Source: Streptomyces sp. NBC_00683
GTDB lineage: Bacteria; Actinomycetota; Actinomycetes; Streptomycetales; Streptomycetaceae
Assembly: GCF_036226745.1 (NCBI RefSeq)
Contig: NZ_CP109013.1
Location: 5,456,001 to 5,520,000, forward strand
DNA: 64,000 nt
Direction: 5' to 3'
Part shown: one piece after another, positions 42,120 to 50,563 of the stretch
How the letters are laid out: each line of letters starts with the position of its first letter
How positions within the stretch are numbered: position 1 is the stretch's first letter
The notes under the pieces: generated by a model
Seen by the model: the letters and a program-made list of their open reading frames with translations, nothing else
What the model was told of the DNA's origin: nothing
Databases searched by the model: none
Translations under genes and position numbers: made by a program

Positions 42120-42531
42120 CGCTCGCTCCCGCTGTGCAGATTGTCGTGAACAGATATCGGTCGGAGGGTCGGACAGGGGTCATCGGGTGGAGCGCCCGTG
42201 CCAGAGGCGGAAACCACGCAGGAAAGCGAGGTGAAGCATAGATGGTGGCGCGTCGGGCGTTCCAGCGCGTCCGCGGTTTCGGGCCCGCCGTACGCGTATG
42301 GCCCACGCGGAACCCAGCAACCCTCTTTGCCCGCTACTGATTGTTTCTGTGCGGATCTGTTCTGGCGTGCTGCTGAGGTGATTGATTGTGACTGTCTGTG
42401 AGTGAAGGGTGAGGCTGTCCCCTTCGCTGTCCCCTTCACGCTTACCCGAGTGGGGCAGCACAACAGGGCGTACGGCACCGAATCGGCACAGGGTGAGGGG
42501 GATGTCCCGCATTCGCCACCCGGAGGTAGAT
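42120..42531. other. Divergent promoter region between cdgA and the M6-type protease gene
   Basis: No supported gene. It contains GTGAAGGG (42402-42409) and CCCCTTCAC (42431-42439) arms and a direct repeat of CTGTCCCCTTC. No convincing sigma-factor hexamers could be assigned. Confidence 0.5.
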
Positions 42532-43773
42532 GTGCCGCGTCAGCACAGACCCGGGGGAGTGGAGAGGCCGAGTCTGCGCAGTGCGGCGGCCGCACTCACC
42601 TCTCTCCTGGCGCTCGCCGCCACCGGACTCGTCGCCGGACCCGCCGTGGCGGCCTCGCGCGACGCGAGCCCGTGCGCCCTGCCCAGGACCGGGGCGCACC
42701 ACTCGCTCGGCCTGGACACCTGGAACGACGCCTACCCGCGCCCCGACCGCAGCCTCGACGCGGTCATGGTCTTCCTCTCGTTCCCGGACTCCGAGCCCGC
42801 CGTCACCCCCGCCGTGCTCGCCGCCGACTACTTCCCCTCGACCACCCGCTTCTTCAAGCGGGCCTCGTACGGGAAGTTCACCCTCCGCGCCCACCCCCAG
42901 CAGCAGTGGACCCGGATGCCGCACCCCTCCACCTGGTACGGCATACAGCGCGACTGGGGATCCGAGCAGCGCACCGCCTACCTGCGCGACGCGATCGATG
43001 CCGTCGACGACCAGGTCGACTTCTCCGCGTACGACATCGTCTATCTCGTCGCCGACCCGGACGCGCCCGGCGTCGACTCCGACGCCACGAAGGTCGTCAA
43101 CTTCGACCGGCCGCTGCGCGCCGACGGCACGGACATCAAGCGTGTGGTCACCGTCTTCGAGGAGCACCCGCCGGACCGCAACGTCCTCGCCCACGAGACC
43201 GGACACGTCTTCGACCTGGCGGACCTCTACCACCGGCCCGAGGACGGCAAGGGCGACTGGGACACATACGTCGGCGACTGGGACGTGATGGGCAGCCAGT
43301 TCGGACTCTCCCCGGATCTGTTCGGCTGGCACAAGTGGAAGCTCGGCTGGCTCGACCGCGGCCAGGTCGTCTGTGTGCAGGGCAGTGCCGACCTGACCCT
43401 CGAACCCATGGCCGCGGTACCCGTGCCCGGCGGATCCATCGGGACCCGGCTCGCCGTCATCAGGACCGGCCCGGACAGCGCGCTGGCCGTCGAGGCCCGC
43501 AGCGCCACCGGGAACGACCGGGGGACCTGCACCGAAGGCGTGCTGATCTACCGCATCCACAACCACACGCCCTCCGGCGGCGGCCCGATCGAGGTGCTGG
43601 ACACCCACCCGGACTCGGACGCCTGCTGGGAGCGCTCGGTCTACCCGCCGCTCGCGGACGCCCCGCTCCGCGAGGGCGAGCGCTACAGCGTGCCCGGCGA
43701 GCGCACCCGGATCGAGGTCGCCGACCGGACGCGGTCCGGCGCCTGGACGGTACGGATCACCACCGGCACCTGA
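42532..43773 (+). CDS. Secreted M6-type zinc metalloprotease
   Basis: Exported protease-like protein of 413 residues. The signal peptide is about residues 15-42 (LTSLLALAATGLVAGPAVA). The catalytic zinc motif is HETGHVFDLADLYH (HExxH with a downstream His), followed by WDVMG, which supplies the Met turn seen in M6 (immune inhibitor A-like) enzymes. GTG 42532 is chosen because GGAGG lies 5 bp upstream; ATG 42502 would add ten residues. The gene is divergent from cdgA and ends in a terminator shared with tRNA-Lys. Substrates are unknown. Confidence 0.85.
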   Translation: MPRQHRPGGVERPSLRSAAAALTSLLALAATGLVAGPAVAASRDASPCALPRTGAHHSLGLDTWNDAYPRPDRSLDAVMVFLSFPDSEPAVTPAVLAADYFPSTTRFFKRASYGKFTLRAHPQQQWTRMPHPSTWYGIQRDWGSEQRTAYLRDAIDAVDDQVDFSAYDIVYLVADPDAPGVDSDATKVVNFDRPLRADGTDIKRVVTVFEEHPPDRNVLAHETGHVFDLADLYHRPEDGKGDWDTYVGDWDVMGSQFGLSPDLFGWHKWKLGWLDRGQVVCVQGSADLTLEPMAAVPVPGGSIGTRLAVIRTGPDSALAVEARSATGNDRGTCTEGVLIYRIHNHTPSGGGPIEVLDTHPDSDACWERSVYPPLADAPLREGERYSVPGERTRIEVADRTRSGAWTVRITTGT

Positions 43774-43818
43774 GGCCCCGAGCCCCTGGCCCGGAGCCGG
43801 CCGCCGGGAGCACGCACG

Positions 43819-43852
43819 AAGAAGCCCCCTCGCTCGCGCGAGGGGGCTTCTT
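43819..43852. terminator. Bidirectional terminator between the protease gene and the third tRNA-Lys
   Basis: Stem GAAGCCCCCTCG / CGAGGGGGCTTC with a short loop, flanked by AA and TT runs, suited to both strands. Confidence 0.85.
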
Positions 43853-43859
43853 CTGTCTG

Positions 43860-43933
43860 TGCGCCGTCAGGGACTCGAACCCCGGACCCGCTGATTAAGA
43901 GTCAGCTGCTCTAACCAACTGAGCTAACGGCGC
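43860..43933 (-). tRNA. tRNA-Lys (anticodon CTT), third copy
   Basis: Same 74-nt sequence as the copies at 19429 and 23711. Its 5' end overlaps the last codons of the gene upstream on the same strand by 10 bp, so the tRNA must be processed from, or start inside, that transcript. Confidence 0.98.
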
Positions 43934-44634
43934 CTGCTGACGTCGTAGACATTAGCACCCGGATCGGCCGGAGGAAAAATCGAATTCCCGGTGGTCGACG
44001 GGGCCGCCGACCTGCCCACCCGTACACAGGCCCAGAGCAGAACGTCCGGGCCCGGAAGCCACGGGTTGCGCGTATCGGGGGCGACGAGCCAGCGGGGGCC
44101 GCTGCCGGAACCGCCGACCAGGGGCGGGACCGTGACCGCGTCACCGGCGCCATGACAGAGCAGCGGGGGCATGGATCCGTGGTGCCTCTGTGAGCCTCCG
44201 GCGCTGCCGGACGTGCTGCCGGTGCCCCATTCCTCCCAGGCCAGCAGTGACGGCAGCCGCTGGGCGGTGCCGGGAGCGGCGAACAGCAGCATCCGCCCGC
44301 GGTGCGTGGCCACGGGGCCTGAGCCCGGGCCCTCGGCCCAGAGCTGCTCCAGCATCCGCCGGCCGAACAGCGCGGGCACGTTCACCACGTCGAAGGCGGA
44401 GCCGCAGGGCAGGACGCCGGGGGAGCCGGGGCGGGCCTCCCACTGGGAGAGCGTGCTGCGCGGGTAGGCCGAGGCGCCGGCGAGCCAGGCGGCTCCCGAT
44501 GCGGTGACCTGGGCCGCCCTGTCATCGGCTGCCCGGTCGCCCGTGCGGTCCCGCAGCAGGGCGAAGATGTCGACGCCGTGGCGCGGGGTGGCACCGGTGT
44601 GCAGGGTCGTTTCGTCTTTCAGCCATGCGCTCAT
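43924..44634 (-). CDS. Primase/polymerase-like N-terminal domain protein
   Basis: Protein of 236 residues resembling the short Streptomyces proteins annotated as bifunctional DNA primase/polymerase (prim-pol N-terminal fold). The recognisable core is FDVVNVPALFGRRMLEQL followed by GPVATHRGRMLLFAAPG, and an LPSLLAWEEWG strand. The clear catalytic DxD of active prim-pols is not evident, so activity is doubtful. ATG 44634 is the first start. The TAG stop (43924-43926) lies within the tRNA-Lys gene. C-terminal residues after about 215 look non-conserved. Confidence 0.65.
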   Translation of the reverse strand: MSAWLKDETTLHTGATPRHGVDIFALLRDRTGDRAADDRAAQVTASGAAWLAGASAYPRSTLSQWEARPGSPGVLPCGSAFDVVNVPALFGRRMLEQLWAEGPGSGPVATHRGRMLLFAAPGTAQRLPSLLAWEEWGTGSTSGSAGGSQRHHGSMPPLLCHGAGDAVTVPPLVGGSGSGPRWLVAPDTRNPWLPGPDVLLWACVRVGRSAAPSTTGNSIFPPADPGANVYDVSRRR

Positions 44635-44771
44635 GACGACAGGTCTACCGGCAGTGACGGTACTGTTTCCGAGAGTTGCCGAAAGCCGGACAGGGCGGGC
44701 CCCGAAGGAGTATCTTGCCCGACGGCATATGCCAGAGGCTGTACCCGGAGTGACGAAGAGCCCTTGGGGCG

Positions 44772-45113
44772 TCAGGGCCTGGGATCGTCCAGCAGGGACC
44801 GGCCGAACTCGATCATCTTCTTGGCATAATCCTCGGTCCACTCCGCGCGGGCCGCTATGTCCGCCGGGGTGAGCCGGTCGAACCTGCGCGGATCGGCGAG
44901 CTGGGCGGCGGCCACGGCCTGGAACTCCACGGCCCGGTCGGTCGCGGCCCGGAACGCGAGCGTCAGCTCGGTCGCGCGGGCCAGCAGCTCCTTCGGGTCG
45001 TCCATCGACTCCAGGTCGAAGAAGTGCTCCGGGTCCGCCGCCGCCTCCGACGGCTCGAAGAGCAGCGGTGCGGGACGCAGCCTCTGCCGCTCGTTCCGCT
45101 CGGGTTGTGCCAT
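44772..45113 (-). CDS. Small conserved acidic protein of unknown function
   Basis: Predicted cytoplasmic protein of 113 residues with no membrane segment, signal peptide or motif I recognise. It is mostly helical, with a charged middle (LESMDDPKELLARATELTLA) and C-terminal WTEDYAKKMIEFGRSLL. ATG 45113 has a strong GAGGAAGGA ribosome site, which together with codon bias supports it as real. It lies between the nuclease-helicase operon and the prim-pol-like gene on the same strand, with 107 and 137 bp gaps. Confidence 0.75.
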   Translation of the reverse strand: MAQPERNERQRLRPAPLLFEPSEAAADPEHFFDLESMDDPKELLARATELTLAFRAATDRAVEFQAVAAAQLADPRRFDRLTPADIAARAEWTEDYAKKMIEFGRSLLDDPRP

Positions 45114-45220
45114 GTGATGTTCCTTCCTCGTACGGCCGGACGGCCACCTTCCATTGTCCAGCCCGGCGCAAGAGCGCTTCCCACGATCGGGGCCCGCGAT
45201 GCGTGCGGGGCCCCACGGAC

Positions 45221-46555
45221 TCACGGCCGCCACGGAACGCGGTGGTTCGACCAGAGCTCCCACGTGGACTGCATCGCCTCCCACCCGTCGGGGAACTTCA
45301 CCGTCACACCCAGCTGGACCGGCTCCGTCGAAGGGTGCTCGTCCAGCAGATCCGCCACCCCCGCACGGCACACCACGATGCAGGCGTGACGGTGCCGGGA
45401 GGCCAGCACGCACAGGCGGCCCGTCTCCAGATGGAACGCCGTGGCGTCCGGGCGGCCCGACAGCGGGTGCAGGACCACCGTCACATCGAACTCGCGCCCC
45501 TGGAGGCGGTTCGCCGTGTCCACCGCCACGCCGGTCACACCCAGCTCGGCGAGCGCCGCCCGCACCGCCGCCGCCTGGTCGCGGTGCGCCGTGCCGACCG
45601 CGACCCGGTCCGCCGTCACCGGGACCGGATCAGGCGCACGCTCACTCGTCGCGGCGCCGCCCCGGTCCAGCAGCCGGCGGACCACCAAGGCCACCGCCCG
45701 TACCGCCTCCGGATCGGTACGCGGGGTGTGGCGGGCCGGGAGCTCCAGCAGCCCCCAGCCCGACTCCGCCGCCACGTCCAGCACCCGGTCGGGCCCGGAA
45801 CCGTCCGAAGGGACACCGAAGGACAGCCGGCGGTCGCCGTGATCCGTACCGCTGCGGAACGGCGTGTACGGGTAGAACGCGTCCGACACCAACGGTGCCG
45901 CCGACGCGGGCAGCCGCCACGACACCGGCAGCCGGTGCTGCGGCAGCTCCGGATTGTGCGCGAGCAGCGTGGCCACCGCGCTCGCCGACGGGTCGTACGA
46001 CAGTCCCGCCCACTGGTCCGCACCGACGATCGAGAACGGGTCCAGCTGACCCGGATCCCCGACGAACAGCGCCCGCTCGAACAGCCCGGCCACGGCCAGC
46101 AGCGCGTCCGAGCGCATCTGGTACGCCTCGTCGACGATCGCGTGCCCCCACGGCTCGACGTTCTTCACGTGCGCCCACTTGGCGGCCGTGGAGATGACGA
46201 TGTCGAGACCGGCCAGATCCGCCGCCTTCGCCGACTTCCGCACCTGCGCGAAACCGTCCAGGACCTTGTCGTACGGATCGGAGTCGCTGCTGTGCAGACG
46301 GCCCACCGGCAGATCCGGGGCCTTCTCCGCCAGCCGGACCACCAGATCGTCCACCTGGGCGTTCGTCTGCGCGATCACCATCAGCGGGCGGCCCGCCGCG
46401 GCCAGCTCGAGCGCCGCCCGCACCACCAGCGTCGACTTCCCGGCACCCGGCGGCGAATCCACCACGATGCCGCGCGCCGTACCCCGCAGGGTGTCGCCGA
46501 GGATCGCGTCGGTCGCCTGCGCCGCTGCGGCACCCGGATCGAAAATGACAGTCAC
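45221..46555 (-). CDS. Upf1/Dna2-like superfamily 1 helicase
   Basis: DNA or RNA helicase/ATPase of 444 residues. Motif I is DSPPGAGKST near residue 35, motif II VDEAYQ, and motif III FVGDPGQLDPF. SWRLP follows, then the C-terminal motifs DTANRLQGREFDVTVV (V) and LASRHRHACIVV (VI). The motifs fit SF1B helicases of the Upf1-like class, but the usual N-terminal beta-barrel is absent. The GTG start overlaps the stop of the preceding gene as GTGA. It is the third gene of an overlapping operon with a Cas4-like nuclease, suggesting a nuclease-helicase machine in repair or defence. Confidence 0.88.
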   Translation of the reverse strand: MTVIFDPGAAAAQATDAILGDTLRGTARGIVVDSPPGAGKSTLVVRAALELAAAGRPLMVIAQTNAQVDDLVVRLAEKAPDLPVGRLHSSDSDPYDKVLDGFAQVRKSAKAADLAGLDIVISTAAKWAHVKNVEPWGHAIVDEAYQMRSDALLAVAGLFERALFVGDPGQLDPFSIVGADQWAGLSYDPSASAVATLLAHNPELPQHRLPVSWRLPASAAPLVSDAFYPYTPFRSGTDHGDRRLSFGVPSDGSGPDRVLDVAAESGWGLLELPARHTPRTDPEAVRAVALVVRRLLDRGGAATSERAPDPVPVTADRVAVGTAHRDQAAAVRAALAELGVTGVAVDTANRLQGREFDVTVVLHPLSGRPDATAFHLETGRLCVLASRHRHACIVVCRAGVADLLDEHPSTEPVQLGVTVKFPDGWEAMQSTWELWSNHRVPWRP

Positions 46556-48237
46556 AGGAGGTCCTCCGCGGTCACGGGGTCGGGCTTCTCGGCATGCCCG
46601 TCACCGGTGCCCGGCGGACCGCCGTGGGTCCACGGGGTGTCCTCCGGGTCCGGCAGCTTCGGGCCGCTTCGCTGATCGTGCTCGAAGAGCGTCCACGCGA
46701 TCCGGTCGCCCGGCTCCGGCACGGAACCGGGGGCGGGCTCCTTGCCGCGCCCCATGCGGTCCGTGATTCGCAGGACGAGAAGGACCGCGCCGGTGTCCTG
46801 CCCGTCCGCGGACACCTTGTCCGCGGACACCCCGTCCGCGGTTTCCCGGTCGGTGCCCTCTCCGTCGGCGGACCCGTCGGAGCCGTACCCCACGAACTCC
46901 GCCGTCTGCGGCTTTCCGTCCAGTGAGCGGTACACCTTCGTCCGCTCACCGAGATGCGGGCGCTCATCCGTACGGACCGTGACCAGCGGGCGCGGCGAGG
47001 GCCGCTTCGACTCGCTGTACGTCATCTCCACGTCCGTCACCTCGCCGACGAACGCCTCGCCCGCCAGCCGCCGCCCCGCGAGCACCAGCGGATCGTCCAG
47101 CGCCTCCTGCGCCTCCAGCTGCGCCTGCGCCGTCTCCCGCGAGGCCAGCTTCTGCGCCGCCGTCACCGCATCGTCCCGCCGCGGCTGCGGCGGCTCGCCC
47201 GCCCGCACCCGGTCCCGGTGAGCGGTGAACGACCAGCGGTCCCGGGTCCACCGGTCCTCGGCCCTGGCCCCCTCCGGCAGCTCCCGCAGCAGGTCGAGCC
47301 CCCGCCACACCGCGTCCCACGTGGGCAGCAGCACCCCGGCGAGCAGCGACCTGATCTCCCGCTCGGCACTGCTCAGCTCACCCAGCCGGGCATCGGCGGC
47401 GAGGCCGTCCTCCGCGGCGGCCAGCGCCGTGCGCGCCCGGTCGTACTTCTCGATCGCGGGCGCGAGCAGCCTGTTGTCGAACGCCGGGTCCGTGGCCGGT
47501 CCCGCCGGCGGGACGACCAGCTGGCCGGCCCGGTCCCGCAGCAGCTCCGCACGGAGCGCGGCCGACGCCCCCGACTCGCCGTCCGGCGGGTCGATCCAGG
47601 CCAGCAGCGCCCCGAGATGCTGGTCCTCCAGGCTGCTCTGCCCCGTCGCCCAGTGCCGGTTCAGCAGATCGGTCGCGGCGAGCAGCAGCGAGGAGCCCGG
47701 CACCCTGGCCCGCTCCCCGTAGTGCGTCAGCCAGCGGCCGAGCAGCGGGACACGGGCGGGCGCCGGATACGGGGTGTCCGGATCGTCCTCGGCGGTGCGC
47801 CGGAACCGCATGGACCGCCCGAGCAGCCGGACGAAGTCGATGCCGGCCCGGCTCGGCACGATCAGCTGGGGCGCGTCCGTGCACAGCTCGACCTCGACCT
47901 TGACCTTCTTTCCGGTCTCCGGATCGGTCTCGTTGCGCTCGGCGGGTTCGATGACGTCCGCGTACGACTCGATGTGCGGGAGAACCGCCTCCGCCAGCTC
48001 GGCGAGGAACGCGAACCGCAGGTCGCGGTCGCGCGGCTGGGCCACAGCAAGCAGCCTGGGCGCCTCACGGTCCGTCCCCACGAGGGCCCCGAGGGGCGCG
48101 CCCGCCTCACCGGCCGTCGTCAGCGGCACCAGTACGAGCGGGCCGCCGGTCAGATGGCGGTGGCGCACGGTGGTGAGAGGCTGGGCCCGCCCGCTGTCCA
48201 CGGCCTCCAGCCGGGCCAGGGTGTTGATCAACGACAT
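46552..48237 (-). CDS. Uncharacterised protein between nuclease and helicase
   Basis: Protein of 561 residues that I do not recognise. No signal peptide or membrane helix is seen. The N-terminal half is mixed alpha/beta; a helical, charged middle (about 240-380) may be coiled. The C-terminal third is beta-rich (EAFVGEVTDVEMTY, PLVTVRTDERPHLGERTKVY, GAVLLVLRITDRM) and could be a beta-barrel like the one preceding the core of Upf1/Dna2 helicases (inference). Its start overlaps the nuclease gene by 10 bp and its stop overlaps the helicase start by 4 bp, so the three products are probably made in fixed ratio. Confidence 0.82.
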   Translation of the reverse strand: MSLINTLARLEAVDSGRAQPLTTVRHRHLTGGPLVLVPLTTAGEAGAPLGALVGTDREAPRLLAVAQPRDRDLRFAFLAELAEAVLPHIESYADVIEPAERNETDPETGKKVKVEVELCTDAPQLIVPSRAGIDFVRLLGRSMRFRRTAEDDPDTPYPAPARVPLLGRWLTHYGERARVPGSSLLLAATDLLNRHWATGQSSLEDQHLGALLAWIDPPDGESGASAALRAELLRDRAGQLVVPPAGPATDPAFDNRLLAPAIEKYDRARTALAAAEDGLAADARLGELSSAEREIRSLLAGVLLPTWDAVWRGLDLLRELPEGARAEDRWTRDRWSFTAHRDRVRAGEPPQPRRDDAVTAAQKLASRETAQAQLEAQEALDDPLVLAGRRLAGEAFVGEVTDVEMTYSESKRPSPRPLVTVRTDERPHLGERTKVYRSLDGKPQTAEFVGYGSDGSADGEGTDRETADGVSADKVSADGQDTGAVLLVLRITDRMGRGKEPAPGSVPEPGDRIAWTLFEHDQRSGPKLPDPEDTPWTHGGPPGTGDGHAEKPDPVTAEDLL

Positions 48238-49439
48238 GGGACGCCGCCGCTCGCGTTCTCCAGGGCCTCCGCGCGCAGGGCCGCGGCCCGGCGCAGGGCC
48301 GCCACCGTCGGATCCGCCGGGTCGCCCTCCTTGCCGGCCGCCGCGGCCAGCACCCCGGCGACCGTCGTCAGACCGCCGAGCTCGCCCCGCACGCTCCGGC
48401 CCAGCGCCTCCACGGCCCCGTCCGTCCGGGCCTTGGCCCGGCAGTGGAAGGCCAGCTCGCACGCGGCCAGGCACTCAGGGGCGTAGGCGGCGGGCACCGA
48501 TTCGACGGCGGTGCCCAGCTCCTCGGCCGAGCACCCCGGGTCGAACGTCGTGCCCTCGGGAAGGGCCGCCGCGATGTCCTCGATACGGGTCAGCCTGGCC
48601 AGTTGGCGGCGCGTGACGGCGCGCTGCTTGCGTACGTCGAGGACCGAGGCGGTCGGCAGGTTGGAGAAGTCCCTCGGACACACCAGCAGGACCCGGTGCC
48701 CGACCCGGGCGCCCTCGGTCATGGCGGCGATCCGCTCCAGCGCCAGGACGTACACGGCGGACTGACGTGCCGCCGCACCGACCTTCGCGGCGTCCGCCGA
48801 ACTGTCGATCATGGGGAAGGACTTGATCTCGACGACCGTCCAGGTGCCGTCCGGGTGCACCACCACCGCGTCCGGCTCCAGATAGGCAGGCGAGCCCGCC
48901 ACCTCCAGGGCCAGCATCGGATGGTCGAGCAGCGCCCAGCCGCCCGCCGCGGTGGCCTCGCGCAGCGCCAGCGCCGTACGCGCGGCGCGGCCCTCGGGAC
49001 CGGCCGCCGTCAGATCGGGCACCGCGGCCCGGCCCGGTGCGTCCGCTCCGCTGCCGAGCCGCTCGAACAGCAGGCGCAGCAGCTCCGTACCGCCGTCGGC
49101 CTTGACCTTCGCCTCGAACGCGTTGCCCCGGATGAACGCGAACTGCGACTGGCCGAACGCGGCCGGGGAGCCGAGCGCGGTCGCCAGCACGGCCTTGTCG
49201 ACCCCGGCGCCGTCGAGCAGGGCGCGCCGCTTGCAGCCGGGGTTGGCGGCGAGAGCGGCGAGCGCGCGTGCGTCGAGCGGGTGCGGCGCGACGGACGGGC
49301 CGCGCAGCTCAGCGAGCCGCTGCCGGAGCGTCGTCGCTGGCGGCTTCGGCTGCGGAGCCGGTGGCCGCGCCGCTGGAATCTGCGGAGGAGGTCCGCTGGC
49401 CGGGGATTCGCTCACCCGCGGAAGTCTTGCATCCGCCAC
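48228..49439 (-). CDS. Cas4-like PD-(D/E)XK nuclease with Fe-S cysteines
   Basis: Probable iron-sulfur nuclease of 403 residues. The nuclease core is AYLEPDAVVVHPDG then WTVVEIKSF, giving the D...ExK catalytic set. Candidate cluster ligands are an early Cys (NPGCKRRA) and a C-terminal C-x3-C-x5-C (ECLAACELAFHC), as in Cas4, AddB and Dna2. A Gln-containing strand (AARQSAVYVLALERI) fits motif III. The start is uncertain: GTG 49439 is used, with GTG 49415 and TTG 49445 as alternatives. All overlap the 3' end of the PAP2 gene by over 100 bp on the same strand. A Pro-rich stretch forms residues 10-35. Confidence 0.82.
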   Translation of the reverse strand: MADARLPRVSESPASGPPPQIPAARPPAPQPKPPATTLRQRLAELRGPSVAPHPLDARALAALAANPGCKRRALLDGAGVDKAVLATALGSPAAFGQSQFAFIRGNAFEAKVKADGGTELLRLLFERLGSGADAPGRAAVPDLTAAGPEGRAARTALALREATAAGGWALLDHPMLALEVAGSPAYLEPDAVVVHPDGTWTVVEIKSFPMIDSSADAAKVGAAARQSAVYVLALERIAAMTEGARVGHRVLLVCPRDFSNLPTASVLDVRKQRAVTRRQLARLTRIEDIAAALPEGTTFDPGCSAEELGTAVESVPAAYAPECLAACELAFHCRAKARTDGAVEALGRSVRGELGGLTTVAGVLAAAAGKEGDPADPTVAALRRAAALRAEALENASGGVPCR

Positions 49440-50259
49440 TGACAATCGTGGACTTCTTGGCCGTCACAGGAACGGGGACCGGTGCGAGAACGGCCCTCAG
49501 GCGGCTCTTGACCCGGTCGGCCATCCGGATGACCGGCCTGGTCAGCAGGGCTCCGGCGGCCATCACGGCGGCGCCGGCGACCGCGTCGAGGAAGTAGTGG
49601 TTCGCGGTGCCCATCACCACGAGCACCGTGATCAGCGGATACGCGATGCCCGCCGCACGGATGAGCGGGTGGCGCCCGTGGCGCCACAGGAGGACCCCGC
49701 ACCACAGCGCCCAGCCGACGTGCAGGCTCGGCATCGCCGCGTACTGGTTGGTCATCCCGCTGAGCCCGCGCGGGGCGCTCGCGCCGGCGCCCCACCAGCC
49801 GTGCGCGCTGTACTGGGCCATCGTGTCGACGAATCCGTACCGGGCGTCGAGCAGCCGGGGCGGGCAGGTGGGCATCAGCGTGAAGCCGATCAGCCCGAGG
49901 AGTGTGGAGGTCATCAGCCAGGTGCGGGCCGCCCGGTAGGCGGCGGACCGGCGCCGGAACATCCATATGAGGACGGCCGGAGTGACCAGGTAGTGCAGTG
50001 AGGCGTAGGCGAAGTCGGCGGGTATCCCCAGGGCCGGGTTGGCGGTCAGCAGCCGGTTGAGCGGGTGCTCGGCATTGAGGTGGAGCGCCTTCTCCAGGTC
50101 GAGTATCGCGAGCCCGTGATCCACGGCGGTCGACACGTCGCCCCGGACCAGCAGCCGCCCCGCCGAGTACAGCCCGTACACCACCGCGATCAGTGGCAGC
50201 TCCGTCCACCAGCGTGGCCGATGACCGGAGGAGCGTGTCGCGGCGGTGGCGTGCGGCAT
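49309..50259 (-). CDS. PAP2-family membrane phosphatase (inositolphosphotransferase-like)
   Basis: Integral membrane protein of 316 residues with about six helices. Its PAP2 motifs are of the Aur1/Ipt1-like bacterial class: PTCPPRLLD, MPSLHVGWALW with the first catalytic His, and GTANHYFLDAVAG with the second. A Ser/Ala-rich C-terminal tail of about 50 residues is weakly conserved and overlaps the nuclease gene. ATG 50259 has GGGGAGAG upstream. It probably acts on a lipid phosphate or polyprenyl phosphate at the outer membrane face. It is the first gene of a leftward block that may read into the nuclease operon. Confidence 0.88.
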   Translation of the reverse strand: MPHATAATRSSGHRPRWWTELPLIAVVYGLYSAGRLLVRGDVSTAVDHGLAILDLEKALHLNAEHPLNRLLTANPALGIPADFAYASLHYLVTPAVLIWMFRRRSAAYRAARTWLMTSTLLGLIGFTLMPTCPPRLLDARYGFVDTMAQYSAHGWWGAGASAPRGLSGMTNQYAAMPSLHVGWALWCGVLLWRHGRHPLIRAAGIAYPLITVLVVMGTANHYFLDAVAGAAVMAAGALLTRPVIRMADRVKSRLRAVLAPVPVPVTAKKSTIVSGGCKTSAGERIPGQRTSSADSSGAATGSAAEAASDDAPAAAR

Positions 50260-50563
50260 CCGGTAGCTCTCCCCATGTTCATGCGGTCGACGGCGGGCGT
50301 TCAACCGTACGGCGGTCGTCTGCCCTGAATTCCCCCGGGGGGCGTCCCCCGCGGACGTCCCTGGTCGTGCGCAGAGAGGGACGCCGATACGGCCCCGCAG
50401 GTTGCCTGCGTGGCAGGTGCGCGATGATGGAGCGGGACCTCATCGGCACCGTCCCCCGGCCGGCTGCCGTTCCCGTCGTCGTCCCGGACACCGCTGTCCA
50501 GGACCCAACAGATCCTAGGGTCCTCGGATCTTCAGATCTCAGTATTTTTCAGGGAGAGCCGTC
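50260..50563. other. Divergent intergenic region, PAP2 and histidine phosphatase genes
   Basis: No supported gene and no clear operator. It must contain both promoters. A short AT-rich stretch around 50520-50556 precedes the phosphatase start. Confidence 0.5.

Noticed and set aside
42393..42405. BldD-like box upstream of cdgA
   Set aside because: The minus-strand sequence TCACTCACAGACA matches only about 7 of 9 defined positions and lies about 275 bp from the start, so it is too weak to claim although cdgA is a known BldD target.
42402..43898. Alternative plus-strand frame over the M6-type protease
   Set aside because: Arg/Pro/Gly-rich shadow; the HExxH frame carries the signal peptide and ribosome site.
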